A stretch of 64,000 bases of DNA, taken from NCBI GenBank assembly GCA_041392805.1, contig JAWKLJ010000001.1:4216001-4280000 (forward strand), written 5' to 3'. The notes below the pieces were generated by a model. That model did not search any database and was not told the DNA's origin. It worked only from the letters and a program-made list of their open reading frames with translations. Shown here piece after piece: positions 1 to 7,467 of the stretch (position 1 is the stretch's first letter; each line of letters opens with the position of its first letter). Source of the stretch: Saprospiraceae bacterium (GTDB taxonomy: Bacteria > Bacteroidota > Bacteroidia > Chitinophagales > Saprospiraceae). The translations under genes were made by a program, and so were the position numbers.

Positions 1-570
1 TTGGCTGGCGAGAATCGCATTTATATTGGGATGGGTGGCATTGGCATTAATAGCAGCATAGGTATTAATAAGATCTTCCCTGATCAATCCTAGAGGGACG
101 GCCCTCATGGCGGGTGCATTTCCAGGGTTTTTCCTATTTCTTTGGAAAGCTTTTATCTCTTCGATCGTTTTTTCTCCTGTATAATACCATCCCATTGATC
201 CATGACCATTGCGACCATACCCTTTTTCTTGAACACCTTTGTCATATTCTTCTTTCCATTTCCTGATGAGTAATTCCTCGGAGAAGGGCTCTGTTGCGCA
301 AAGGGCTTTTAGGAGGCCGATGGTCATTTCCGTATCATCGGTATAGTCCCAAGGGTGATAATTTTGGGTAAACAGGGCTTTTTGTTGTTCAGGTACGGCA
401 ATTGTATGCCGCGCATTAACTAAGCGAGAGAAATCTACATTTGCTCTTATCCAATGACGATCCTGGAACTCGACGCCAGCGCCAAAAGCATCACCAATGG
501 CAACCCCTATGAGGATTTGGCTAAGGTTCAACTTTTCTTTTTTAGATACTGTGTTTTTAGCACGATGCAT
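1..570 (-). CDS. ADP-ribosylglycohydrolase family protein (partial, C-terminus outside window)
   Basis: The reading frame opens with ATG at 570 and stays open to the window edge, giving 190 residues of the N-terminal part. The translation contains GVAIGDAFGAGVE near residue 22 and later DYTDDTEM; the TDDT acidic cluster is the Mg-binding motif of ADP-ribosylglycohydrolases (DraG/ARH type), which remove ADP-ribose from proteins or small molecules. No signal peptide is seen, so the enzyme should be cytoplasmic. The family normally has 280-350 residues, so about 100-150 residues are missing to the left. The gene diverges from the serine hydrolase at 771. Family assignment is firm; the substrate is unknown. 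Confidence 0.85.
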   Translation of the reverse strand, partial: MHRAKNTVSKKEKLNLSQILIGVAIGDAFGAGVEFQDRHWIRANVDFSRLVNARHTIAVPEQQKALFTQNYHPWDYTDDTEMTIGLLKALCATEPFSEELLIRKWKEEYDKGVQEKGYGRNGHGSMGWYYTGEKTIEEIKAFQRNRKNPGNAPAMRAVPLGLIREDLINTYAAINANATHPNINAILASQ

Positions 571-770
571 TGCGCTCTTTTACTTCTAATTCCATCGCTA
601 CACGTTTTAAGAATGAATCTCAAATGTACCTAATTAATCTCCTAAACAAAATCCTCAGGTAAAAGTATACCCAACAAAAATGGAAGGAATAATCTTTTTT
701 ATTCGATATCTCTAGTTGATTTTGAGAATAATGGATAATTTTAATAACCATTACAAACGAATATCATCAC

Positions 771-1667
771 ATGAAGTGCAACTATTTTTATTTGCTTACG
801 ATTCTAAGTGGCTTCTTTTTTGCTTGTCAAACGCAATCGCCGCTTGCACAGTTGGAAGAACAAATTAAAACTGAATTAGCTAAAGAAGAAGGCATCTTTG
901 CGGTCGCTTTTAAGGATTTAAGCACGGGAGAGGAGATCCTCATCAGTGCGCGCGACGCTTTCCATGCTGCAAGCACCATGAAAACGCCGGTACTGATTGA
1001 ACTCTATAAACAAGCAAGTACGGGTAAATTCTCAATGACTGATTCCGTTTTGGTAAAAAATGAATTCAAGAGCATTGTTGATGGCAGTCCTTATTCACTG
1101 AGCACAGACGATGATAGTGAAGGGGATCTTTATCATGCGATTGGCACTAAACGCACCATTGCCGATCTGGCCTACGATATGATTATTTACAGCAGTAATT
1201 TGGCAACCAATATTCTGATTGAGTTGGTGGATGCCAAAGTAGTAACGCAAACCATGAGGACATTGGGGGCACCAGACATCAATGTATTGAGAGGGGTGGA
1301 AGATAACAAGGCCTACGAACAGGGGCTGAGTAATTCCACTACAGCTTATGATTTGATGGTCATTTATGAAAAACTAGCCAAGGGAGAAGTCGTCAATAAA
1401 GCGGCATCGGATGCCATGATAGCCACGCTTTTTGACCAAAAATTCAATGAAATTATTCCTGCGGAGTTACCCGAGGAGGTAAAAGTAGCGCATAAGACCG
1501 GTGTGATTACAGGGGTGCACCATGATTCGGGTATTGTCTTTTTACCAGATGGACGAAAATATGTATTAGTATTACTATCTCGCGAACTAGGTGACTTTGA
1601 AGAGGGCACCAAAAAATTAGCCCACGTTTCTAAGATGATTTATGATTATGTAGTTATGAAAAAATAG
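771..1667 (+). CDS. Class A beta-lactamase-like serine hydrolase, lipoprotein
   Basis: A 298-aa exported serine hydrolase. Residues 1-19 form a signal with lipobox ending GFFFAC (Cys19), so it is probably membrane-anchored in the periplasm. Class A elements are present: S68-T-M-K71 (SxxK nucleophile), S141-S-N143 at the SxN position, and K242-T-G244. A conserved helical segment RGVEDNKAYEQGLSN lies where the omega loop is expected. Such stand-alone Bacteroidota proteins are annotated as serine hydrolases or beta-lactamases; drug resistance cannot be inferred from sequence alone. It ends 2 bp before the aldehyde dehydrogenase start, so the two are probably cotranscribed. Confidence 0.85.
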   Translation: MKCNYFYLLTILSGFFFACQTQSPLAQLEEQIKTELAKEEGIFAVAFKDLSTGEEILISARDAFHAASTMKTPVLIELYKQASTGKFSMTDSVLVKNEFKSIVDGSPYSLSTDDDSEGDLYHAIGTKRTIADLAYDMIIYSSNLATNILIELVDAKVVTQTMRTLGAPDINVLRGVEDNKAYEQGLSNSTTAYDLMVIYEKLAKGEVVNKAASDAMIATLFDQKFNEIIPAELPEEVKVAHKTGVITGVHHDSGIVFLPDGRKYVLVLLSRELGDFEEGTKKLAHVSKMIYDYVVMKK

Positions 1668-1669
1668 AA

Positions 1670-3163
1670 ATGATCCACTTACCCAAAGACATTCAATTAC
1701 AAAAGGCAACCCTTGCCTTTTTGGCAGCACCGCAGTTGTTGTTTATCGGAGGGGAGTGGGCGCTCCCCAAGGCAGGTAAATATTTCCAGAGTATCAATCC
1801 TGCCAATGGCGAATTGCTGACCAATATCCCTTTGGCAGACCAAGCGGATGTAGACCAGGCGGTTCATGCCGCTCGAAAAGCATTCGAAACCAGTTGGACC
1901 CCATCGATCAAGCCAGCTAAGCGGAGTGAATTGATCCACAAATTGGCGGATTTAATGCAACGAGACCTCCAAATCCTTATGGAATTGGAAACGCTCGACA
2001 ATGGAAAGCCCCTAAACATGGCCAAAGAGGACGTCTTGGGTGCCATTGATCATTTTCGATACTATGCTGGCTGGGCTACTAAAATGGAAGGGGCAACGAT
2101 TCCTGTGGGCAACAATAAATTAGTTTATACACTACGGGAACCACTCGGCGTGGTAGGGTTGATTGTTCCTTGGAATTTTCCATTACTGATAGCTGCCTGG
2201 AAATTGGCGCCTGCGTTGGCCTGTGGTAATTGCTGCATTCTAAAACCTGCTGAGCAAACACCACTAAGTGCGCTTTATTTAGGCCGACTCATCCAAGAAG
2301 CGGGATTTCCCGAGGGTGTCATTAATATTGTCACTGGACCTGGCAATCCAACCGGTGAAGCCATGACAACCCATATGGATATCGATAAGATAAGCTTTAC
2401 TGGATCAACTGCCGTTGGGCGAAAAATAATGAAGGCTTCGGCTGACAGTAATTTAAAAAAGGTAAGCCTAGAACTTGGAGGTAAGTCTCCCAATGTTATT
2501 TTTGCGGATGCAGATTTAAGGGCAGCTGGATCTTCTCTTCTTTGGGCAAGCTTTTACAATACAGGGCAAGAATGTACGCTCGGCTCCAGAATTTATGTCC
2601 AACGTTCGGTATACAATGAACTATTAGACGAACTGAAAAGCAGCGCGGAAAAACTCACCATAGGCAATGGATTAAGCAATCCGGATTTGGGACCCATCGT
2701 GAGTGAAACCCAATTGGAAAGGGTACTACAATTTATTCGTGTGGGTGAAGAGGAAGGAGCAAAGCTCATCATGGGTGGGAGCAGGTGTGAAGGTGAGCTT
2801 GCCGGGGGGTATTTTTTGCCACCGACCATTTTTGAGCATGAAAATGATAAATTACAAATTGTACAGGAAGAAGTATTTGGCCCGGTTGTCGTTGTGTCTG
2901 TTTTTGACGACATGGAGGAGGTGTTGCGGCGAGTCAACGACACTAAATATGGTCTTGCGGCAGCTATTTGGACCCAAAATATGTCTAAAGCCCATCAATT
3001 TGCTCAAATGGCAAAAGCAGGGACGGTTTGGATAAATAACTACGACTTATTCGACCCAGCTGTCCCCTTCGGTGGTCATAAGGAAAGCGGAATAGGGGCC
3101 GAGATGGGTAAAAGCGCCATTGAACTTTATACCCAAGAAAAGGCAGTATGGGTGTCATTTTGA
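1670..3163 (+). CDS. NAD(P)-dependent aldehyde dehydrogenase
   Basis: A 497-aa member of the betaine/retinal-type aldehyde dehydrogenases, which oxidise aldehydes to carboxylates with NAD(P)+. The catalytic residues fall on the classical numbering: N169 in PWNF, K192 in LKPAEQTP, E268 in LELGGKSPN and C302 in GQECTLGSR. The Rossmann-fold ISFTGSTAVG stretch is at 241-250. Length is normal for the family and no signal is present, so it is cytosolic. It begins 2 bp after the serine hydrolase stop, implying translational coupling, although the two functions are not obviously related. The substrate cannot be told from the sequence. Confidence 0.93.
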   Translation: MIHLPKDIQLQKATLAFLAAPQLLFIGGEWALPKAGKYFQSINPANGELLTNIPLADQADVDQAVHAARKAFETSWTPSIKPAKRSELIHKLADLMQRDLQILMELETLDNGKPLNMAKEDVLGAIDHFRYYAGWATKMEGATIPVGNNKLVYTLREPLGVVGLIVPWNFPLLIAAWKLAPALACGNCCILKPAEQTPLSALYLGRLIQEAGFPEGVINIVTGPGNPTGEAMTTHMDIDKISFTGSTAVGRKIMKASADSNLKKVSLELGGKSPNVIFADADLRAAGSSLLWASFYNTGQECTLGSRIYVQRSVYNELLDELKSSAEKLTIGNGLSNPDLGPIVSETQLERVLQFIRVGEEEGAKLIMGGSRCEGELAGGYFLPPTIFEHENDKLQIVQEEVFGPVVVVSVFDDMEEVLRRVNDTKYGLAAAIWTQNMSKAHQFAQMAKAGTVWINNYDLFDPAVPFGGHKESGIGAEMGKSAIELYTQEKAVWVSF

Positions 3164-3196
3164 TTTCTGATACTTTTTCATATAATTTATTTTGCC

Positions 3197-3601
3197 ATGG
3201 GATTAGAAGATAGCCATCCGGACATTCTACAAAACATAGAGTTCATGATTGTCCGGATCTACAAAGAAAATGGAGAACTAAGAGATAAAAATGTCATGAA
3301 GGGTCTAGAAGCATTAAAAAAGCATTACCATGCTTTAGTTACAAGGAAAAACCCCGTCGATCCGAGTCTTAAAGGACTTGAATTAGACATTTATAAGGAA
3401 GTCATGTTTATCCTTGAAAAAAGGAGAACACCTACAAAAGAAGAAGACCAGCCTAGACGATTTAGTCGTGCTTTTAAAGTGCCAACACAAGATGAAATTT
3501 TCTTAGCTTGTTTAGGCAAAATTGAAAAATCAGTTAAGTTCTGGAACAAAGAGCGAGGAGAGCGAGGCTATCTCGATTTTGTGAAGCATTATATTTTGTG
3601 A
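3197..3601 (+). CDS. Hypothetical protein, 134 aa
   Basis: I do not recognise this family. The protein is small, charged and probably all-helical, without signal peptide or membrane segment. It is rich in Lys and Glu and has a helix-forming C-terminal part ending in FVKHYIL. It starts 33 bp after the aldehyde dehydrogenase stop on the same strand and may be the last gene of that operon, or may have its own promoter in the AT-rich gap. It is treated as real because the codon use resembles the neighbours and no better frame exists on either strand. No function is proposed. Confidence 0.6.
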   Translation: MGLEDSHPDILQNIEFMIVRIYKENGELRDKNVMKGLEALKKHYHALVTRKNPVDPSLKGLELDIYKEVMFILEKRRTPTKEEDQPRRFSRAFKVPTQDEIFLACLGKIEKSVKFWNKERGERGYLDFVKHYIL

Positions 3602-3662
3602 AAGCCAATAGCTAAAATCGAAGGAAATAATTCGAGGCAATAACCACAGACCAATACAGCAT

Positions 3663-4157
3663 ATGAAAAAAACACTGGTTTTAATTACGACCTTATCCGT
3701 ACTGTATTTTACCACTTGCCGTGATGCAGGTGATGGGGCGATGGCAGAGACTTTAAAAACAGAATTAGTGGCAGCTCAAGCAGCATTAGCGGCAGCCCAA
3801 AGCGAACTTGAAACGCTTAAGGAAGCTGATGAAGTTCAACTTATTCATATCGTTTACTTCAACATCAAACCTGATCTTTCTGAGGAAGAATTGACCGCTT
3901 TCAAGAAGGAAGTCAATCGTTTAGCAGCCATTGATCAGGTAAAGTTTTTCAAATTTGGCCCTTTCGAAGACCTTGGTGATCAAAGGGCCCTATCCAACTA
4001 TAAGATGGTGATGGAGATGGGATTTAATAGCAAAGAAGACTATATGGCCTATCAAGAAGACCCTGTGCACCTGGAGGTCAAACAGCATACCATGACTTAC
4101 TTAGCAGGGCCTCCGGCTACTTACGATTTTCGGCCTCAGCACTCAGGGGGTGACTAA
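3663..4157 (+). CDS. Dabb (stress-responsive alpha/beta barrel) domain lipoprotein
   Basis: A 164-aa protein with an N-terminal signal and a lipobox-like FTTC at residues 16-19. Residues 27-58 form an Ala/Glu-rich heptad region (LKTELVAAQAALAAAQSELE) that looks like a short coiled coil. Residues 60-150 match the Dabb ferredoxin-like fold: a strand VQLIHIVYFNIKPDL, an alpha helix, FGPFEDL, then YKMVMEMGFNSKEDYMAYQEDPVH with the conserved distal His. Dabb proteins are usually dimers of uncertain function, and lipoprotein versions are common in Bacteroidota. The insertion sequence at 4189 sits 31 bp past the stop codon. Confidence 0.75.
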   Translation: MKKTLVLITTLSVLYFTTCRDAGDGAMAETLKTELVAAQAALAAAQSELETLKEADEVQLIHIVYFNIKPDLSEEELTAFKKEVNRLAAIDQVKFFKFGPFEDLGDQRALSNYKMVMEMGFNSKEDYMAYQEDPVHLEVKQHTMTYLAGPPATYDFRPQHSGGD

Positions 4158-4188
4158 ACTAGGGAAGGGGCTAGGCTTAGTCACCCTC
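4146..4188 (+). terminator. Hairpin overlapping the Dabb stop codon, interrupted on its 3' flank by the IS
   Basis: GGGTGACTAA at 4148-4157 pairs perfectly with TTAGTCACCC at 4177-4186, and two further pairs extend the stem to 12 bp (4146-4157 with 4177-4188) around a 19-nt loop. The left arm contains the Dabb stop codon. The right arm is the copy of the target site duplicated by the IS (CCCTC, 4184-4188). There is no T-run on the original right flank (after 5600), so a terminator role is only possible. Confidence 0.35.
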
Positions 4189-4239
4189 TGTCGAATGCAA
4201 TAAAGTCGTGTCAGTAAAAGTGCAATAAAGTCGTGTCAG
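4189..4239. repeat. IS left end: terminal inverted repeat with two tandem subrepeats
   Basis: Two copies of TGCAATAAAGTCGTGTCAG lie at 4196-4214 and 4221-4239, with a 25-bp period. The inner copy overlaps the transposase stop codon (4236-4238). The pattern matches the right end in inverted orientation and is probably a doubled transposase-binding site. Confidence 0.9.
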
Positions 4240-5402
4240 GTGTTCGGCTTGGCTATTTCGATGGAATTCTGGGTTTTGGCCCATGCCATAAAGGCTTGGA
4301 TATCCCCAGCTAGGTCCTTGTGATCGATCCCTTTGGGCTTTAAGCAAGCAATAGCTTTCTGGTTATCATCCTCAAAAATGAAGCACTTGGTTTGTAAATC
4401 AAACCTAATGGCGACCTCTGTTCTTGGCTGGGCCAGTCTTAATGAGTACTGTTTTGTTCCTAGACCTATAGTGCGGTTATCTGTGACTTTTCGGTACCAA
4501 GGTTTGCATTGAGCTAAATATTGATAGATTTTTTCAACATCGAAAATCTTATGCTCTATTGCAGGATTGTAATACTTGGTAGAGTGCTTGGCCGATGGAT
4601 GAGCCTTTAAAGGAGCTTGGCCTTTGAGGTTACGGCATGGGATATGAAAATTAAGTCGCTTACGTCGGGCCTGGCAAGTGGCAAACAGAGTGGAGTGATC
4701 AGCATAAATTTTATTTTGACACACCTGTCTATCCATGGTTTGGTGGCTGCGCTCTACAGCCCCTTGCTTAAAGGGTTTGCCACCCGGCGTATAGATAATA
4801 TGGCTCCCCATGCCAATTAGCCAAAGACATAATGGGGTGGGAAAAGGCGAAGGGTGAGTATTGTCAAAAAAGATACTTTCATGATCTAATTGCAGACAAT
4901 TATTCAGGCCAAATTCCATCCACCCTAGGCGTACTACCCTTTGATAGTCTGCTTTTTCAGGATGATTCTGTGGAGTAGCTAAGACCAAAGGGTAGGACTG
5001 GACATAAGCTTTGGAAAAGGTATCTTTGATATTAAGCATTGCTACACTTCCAAGATCAGGGACTGGTTTATTACCCTCCGCATCCAACTGCCATACATCA
5101 TGGGGGAATTGACCAATGACCAATTGAATATCCGGTAGGGTACAGGGTGGACGGTAGGGACGTACTCGGTTGCAATTCTTTAGGTAACTATTGATAGACC
5201 GTACACTGGGAAGAGAATGATCTGCCAAAGTCTGGTCTAATTCCAGTTCTACTCGTAAGGTAATGGCCCCCCAGCCCCCTAGACCTGGCCGCAATTGGTC
5301 AATGCGTTTAAGAACAGTGGCAGAAAAAGTCCCTGCTACACCACAACAGGGTCGACCCATTCCAGGACATAGGGGCCCCCTTTTTTGATGACTTGGCCCC
5401 AT
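4236..5402 (-). CDS. IS transposase catalytic part, rve/DDE domain (orfB)
   Basis: The frame is 388 aa long from the ATG at 5402, but that Met lies inside the overlap with the HTH orf and may not be a real start. The core has DDE signature residues in context: WQLDAEGNKP (first Asp), LQLDHESIFFDN (second Asp) and KPFKQGAVERSHQ (Glu). The region before the core, GWGAITLRVELELD followed by LPSVRSINSYLK, is the usual linker helix block of this family. A C-terminal beta-rich part ends 4 bp inside the IS left-end subrepeat. Together with the HTH orf it would make a transposase of about 425 residues. Confidence 0.85.
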   Translation of the reverse strand: MGPSHQKRGPLCPGMGRPCCGVAGTFSATVLKRIDQLRPGLGGWGAITLRVELELDQTLADHSLPSVRSINSYLKNCNRVRPYRPPCTLPDIQLVIGQFPHDVWQLDAEGNKPVPDLGSVAMLNIKDTFSKAYVQSYPLVLATPQNHPEKADYQRVVRLGWMEFGLNNCLQLDHESIFFDNTHPSPFPTPLCLWLIGMGSHIIYTPGGKPFKQGAVERSHQTMDRQVCQNKIYADHSTLFATCQARRKRLNFHIPCRNLKGQAPLKAHPSAKHSTKYYNPAIEHKIFDVEKIYQYLAQCKPWYRKVTDNRTIGLGTKQYSLRLAQPRTEVAIRFDLQTKCFIFEDDNQKAIACLKPKGIDHKDLAGDIQAFMAWAKTQNSIEIAKPNT

Positions 5403-5515
5403 TTTCGGGTCGTCCGTAGTGAAAGTGATAGCGTCTTGGCTATTTCTGGATAAGCCTTCCCGGCTAGTAGCATCGAACGGATCGCTTCTTTTTGTACAAG
5501 GGTCGTCTTAGGCAT
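5336..5515 (-). CDS. IS transposase N-terminal HTH fragment (orfA)
   Basis: From ATG at 5515 this frame encodes 59 residues, starting MPKTTLVQKEAIRSMLLAGK and then AYPEIAKTLSLSLRTTRKWG, a typical helix-turn-helix for recognising transposon ends. After IKKGG the frame runs into VLEWVDPVVV and a TAG at 5338-5336. The homologous continuation (GMGRPCCGVAGTF) lies in the -1 frame, which is the DDE orf. The switch must occur around a run of A6-G5-C4 on the minus strand (5386-5372). It is either programmed -1 frameshifting or an indel that has killed this copy. Confidence 0.8.
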   Translation of the reverse strand: MPKTTLVQKEAIRSMLLAGKAYPEIAKTLSLSLRTTRKWGQVIKKGGPYVLEWVDPVVV

Positions 5516-5545
5516 GAGTCAGTATTTTGCTCCTGACTGTAAAGA

Positions 5546-5595
5546 TGACACGATTTTTTTGCACTTTTGTTAACACGACTTTATTGCATTCGACA
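5546..5595. repeat. IS right end: terminal inverted repeat with two tandem subrepeats
   Basis: Read on the minus strand, the outer subrepeat TGCAATAAAGTCGTGTTAA (5588-5570) and the inner TGCAAAAAAATCGTGTCA (5563-5546) mirror the left end with the same 25-bp period. The outer unit is closer to the left-end sequence than the inner one. The inner unit lies 30 bp upstream of the first transposase start codon at 5515, so transposase binding could also repress its own promoter. Confidence 0.9.
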
Positions 5596-5625
5596 CCCTC
5601 TGACTCACGTCGCGCCGCGTGGGAC

Positions 5626-7107
5626 TCAGCGCTCCGCATTGTACCCGACGCCGCCAAACTGGAACACCTCAGAGTCCGTCCGGGCATTGGAGAGCAAGGA
5701 TGCCATAGCAGCCACCTTCTCCGGAAATTCGGCTGCCAGGTCATGCGTTTCACCAATGTCTTTGCTCAAATCGTAAAGCTCAAAGGGGCGCGGTTCTCCT
5801 TTACCCACATTGTATCGCACCAGCTTCCAGTCACCTTGCCGGAGGGCGACACGGCCGCCCTGGCTATGAAATTCCCAATACAAATAGTCATGTTCCTTTT
5901 GAGTATGTTCTCCCAAGAGGCTGGGTAGGTAAGAAATACCATCTATATCACCTTTAATCGTTTGCCCTGTCAGGTCCGCCAGGGTGGGCATAAAGTCCCA
6001 GAAAGCTGAGATGTGGTCGGAAGAACTTCCTGCTTTGATTTTGCCAGGCCAACTGGCAATTAAGGGAACCCGGATGCCCCCTTCATAAAGGTCTCGCTTA
6101 TAGCCTTTCAATGGGCCGTTGCTATCGAAATAATCGGGATCAGCTCCGCCTTCCAGGTGGGGGCCATTGTCGGAGGTGAAGATAATCAGGGTGTTTTCTG
6201 CCAAACCTAATGCTTTCACCTTAGCTACGACTTCACCGACTTGTTGGTCCAAGAGGTCAATCATAGCAACAAAAGCAGCATGTGATTCGGACTGGGTACC
6301 GTAGGGGCCTGTTCGGTATTTCTCCCCCTCATCCACGCCATCATATGCCTTTTCGGGTGGGTATTTTCCTCGGTATTTCTCCATATAAGATTCAAGCGCG
6401 AAGAGCTCGGCATGAGGGATAGGCGAGGCATAAAAAAGGAAAAAAGGTTTGTCTTTGTTGTTTTCGATAAAAGAAAGGGCTTTTTCATGAATCGTATTTG
6501 GGGCATATGTTCCTTTTTGTTGGCCCTCATTGCCAGGAAGCATATATTTCTCTTGGTTGTTCCAAAGGTAGTAAGGGTAATAATGATGTGCTAGGCGTTG
6601 ACAATTATAGCCAAAAAACTGGTCCACACCTTGATTATTGGGGTCTCCTTCGGAGCCGGGGTAGCCAAGCCCCCATTTGCCAAAAACGCCGGTCGTATAC
6701 CCCATTTCCTTGAGCATTTCAGGTAGCATATAGGTCTCAGCCGGAATGGGCCATTGGCCCTCAGGCTGGATTTCATGGTTATCTCTAACCGGTGTATGGC
6801 CCGTGTGAAGCCCCGTCAGCAAGCAGGAACGAGAAGGTGCACAAACGGTAGATCCCGCATAATGTTGTGTGAAACGAATGCCCTCGGCGGCTAATCGATC
6901 GATATTGGGTGTTTGGAAGTTTTGCTGGCCATAACAACCCAAATCCCCATATCCTAAATCATCAGCTAAGATATAAATGATGTTGGGCAAGGTGCTATGT
7001 TCTTTTTTGCTGTTCGCTTCATGAGCAGGGTTCCCACATGCTGACATTAAAGATAAAAGGCAGAAGAGGGAGAATATAAGGTAAAGCGGATTAATTTTTC
7101 GGGTCAT
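5626..7107 (-). CDS. Arylsulfatase family lipoprotein
   Basis: A 493-aa sulfatase of the formylglycine type. The metal-site motif ILADDLGYGDLG lies near residue 50, and C89-A-P-S-R93 is the CxPSR sequence whose Cys is oxidised to formylglycine by a maturase not found in this window. The segments DNGPHLEGG and KGYKRDLYEGGIRVP complete the active site. I chose ATG 7107 because it places a clean lipoprotein signal at the N-terminus (LSLMSAC); the longer frame from 7170 adds 21 residues before the signal. The enzyme probably removes sulfate from polysaccharides at the cell surface or periplasm. It ends 26 bp beyond the IS target duplication and is intact. Confidence 0.93.
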   Translation of the reverse strand: MTRKINPLYLIFSLFCLLSLMSACGNPAHEANSKKEHSTLPNIIYILADDLGYGDLGCYGQQNFQTPNIDRLAAEGIRFTQHYAGSTVCAPSRSCLLTGLHTGHTPVRDNHEIQPEGQWPIPAETYMLPEMLKEMGYTTGVFGKWGLGYPGSEGDPNNQGVDQFFGYNCQRLAHHYYPYYLWNNQEKYMLPGNEGQQKGTYAPNTIHEKALSFIENNKDKPFFLFYASPIPHAELFALESYMEKYRGKYPPEKAYDGVDEGEKYRTGPYGTQSESHAAFVAMIDLLDQQVGEVVAKVKALGLAENTLIIFTSDNGPHLEGGADPDYFDSNGPLKGYKRDLYEGGIRVPLIASWPGKIKAGSSSDHISAFWDFMPTLADLTGQTIKGDIDGISYLPSLLGEHTQKEHDYLYWEFHSQGGRVALRQGDWKLVRYNVGKGEPRPFELYDLSKDIGETHDLAAEFPEKVAAMASLLSNARTDSEVFQFGGVGYNAER

Positions 7108-7306
7108 TAATTTCTGATTGAGGAATGAGAAACATATGCTAAGATAGAATTTAGGCCGGATAGTAGGCATATAAAAGTAGGGAATGAACTAAATGTCGAT
7201 ATTTATTGACTGATTTGTATCAAAAGGGTTGGGGCATCTTCCGCGTTTTTCTCAAGAATAGCCTGTTGTGGAATCCAAAAAAATGGATAGCACCCAGATG
7301 ATCAAT

Positions 7307-7347
7307 GCCAAGTTGTAGGCTAAATACAGCTCGTGGTACAACTTGGC
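7307..7347. repeat. Perfect 11-bp inverted repeat in the sulfatase/hbd divergent gap
   Basis: GCCAAGTTGTA at 7307-7317 is complemented exactly by TACAACTTGGC at 7337-7347 with a 19-nt loop. It lies between two divergent genes, 200 bp from the sulfatase start and 120 bp from the hbd start. It could be a cruciform, a regulator site with widely spaced half-sites, or a repeat relic. No T-run follows on either strand. Confidence 0.55.
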
Positions 7348-7428
7348 TTCATTATGCACATTTTGAAAAGAGGGAAAACTTCGTCGTTTGCTGGCTTCCG
7401 CTTCCATCTTTTCCCACACTTTTTCCCT

Positions 7429-7436
7429 TATCTTTG
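7429..7436 (+). promoter_or_regulatory. Bacteroidota -7 box TATCTTTG upstream of hbd
   Basis: TATCTTTG fits the TAnnTTTG consensus of the Bacteroidota housekeeping promoter and is 31 bp upstream of the hbd start codon at 7468. A good -33 TTG element is not obvious at the usual distance. Confidence 0.5.
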
Positions 7437-7467
7437 TTGTTTAAAAAATAAGGATAAAAAATAAAAC

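Larger units (their letters stand above)
4189..5595 (-). mobile_element. Complete insertion sequence, rve/DDE type (IS481-like), 1407 bp
   Basis: The element starts with TGTCGAATGCAATAAAG at 4189 and ends with its complement CTTTATTGCATTCGACA at 5595, so the tips are TG...CA. It is flanked by an identical CCCTC at 4184-4188 and 5596-5600, a 5-bp target duplication, which shows transposition rather than drift. Inside are a helix-turn-helix orf and a DDE orf, both on the minus strand. The TGT ends, the HTH plus rve architecture and the short target duplication fit the IS481 group of the retroviral-integrase superfamily. It inserted between two convergent genes and disrupts neither coding sequence. 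Confidence 0.93.

Noticed and set aside
771..1667. Antibiotic-resistance beta-lactamase
   Set aside because: The SxxK, SxN and KTG motifs support the fold, but the neighbours are metabolic, the SDN motif is changed to SSN, and activity on drugs cannot be read from sequence.
4617..4820. Plus-strand frame inside the insertion sequence
   Set aside because: It is antisense to the DDE domain and has no features of its own.
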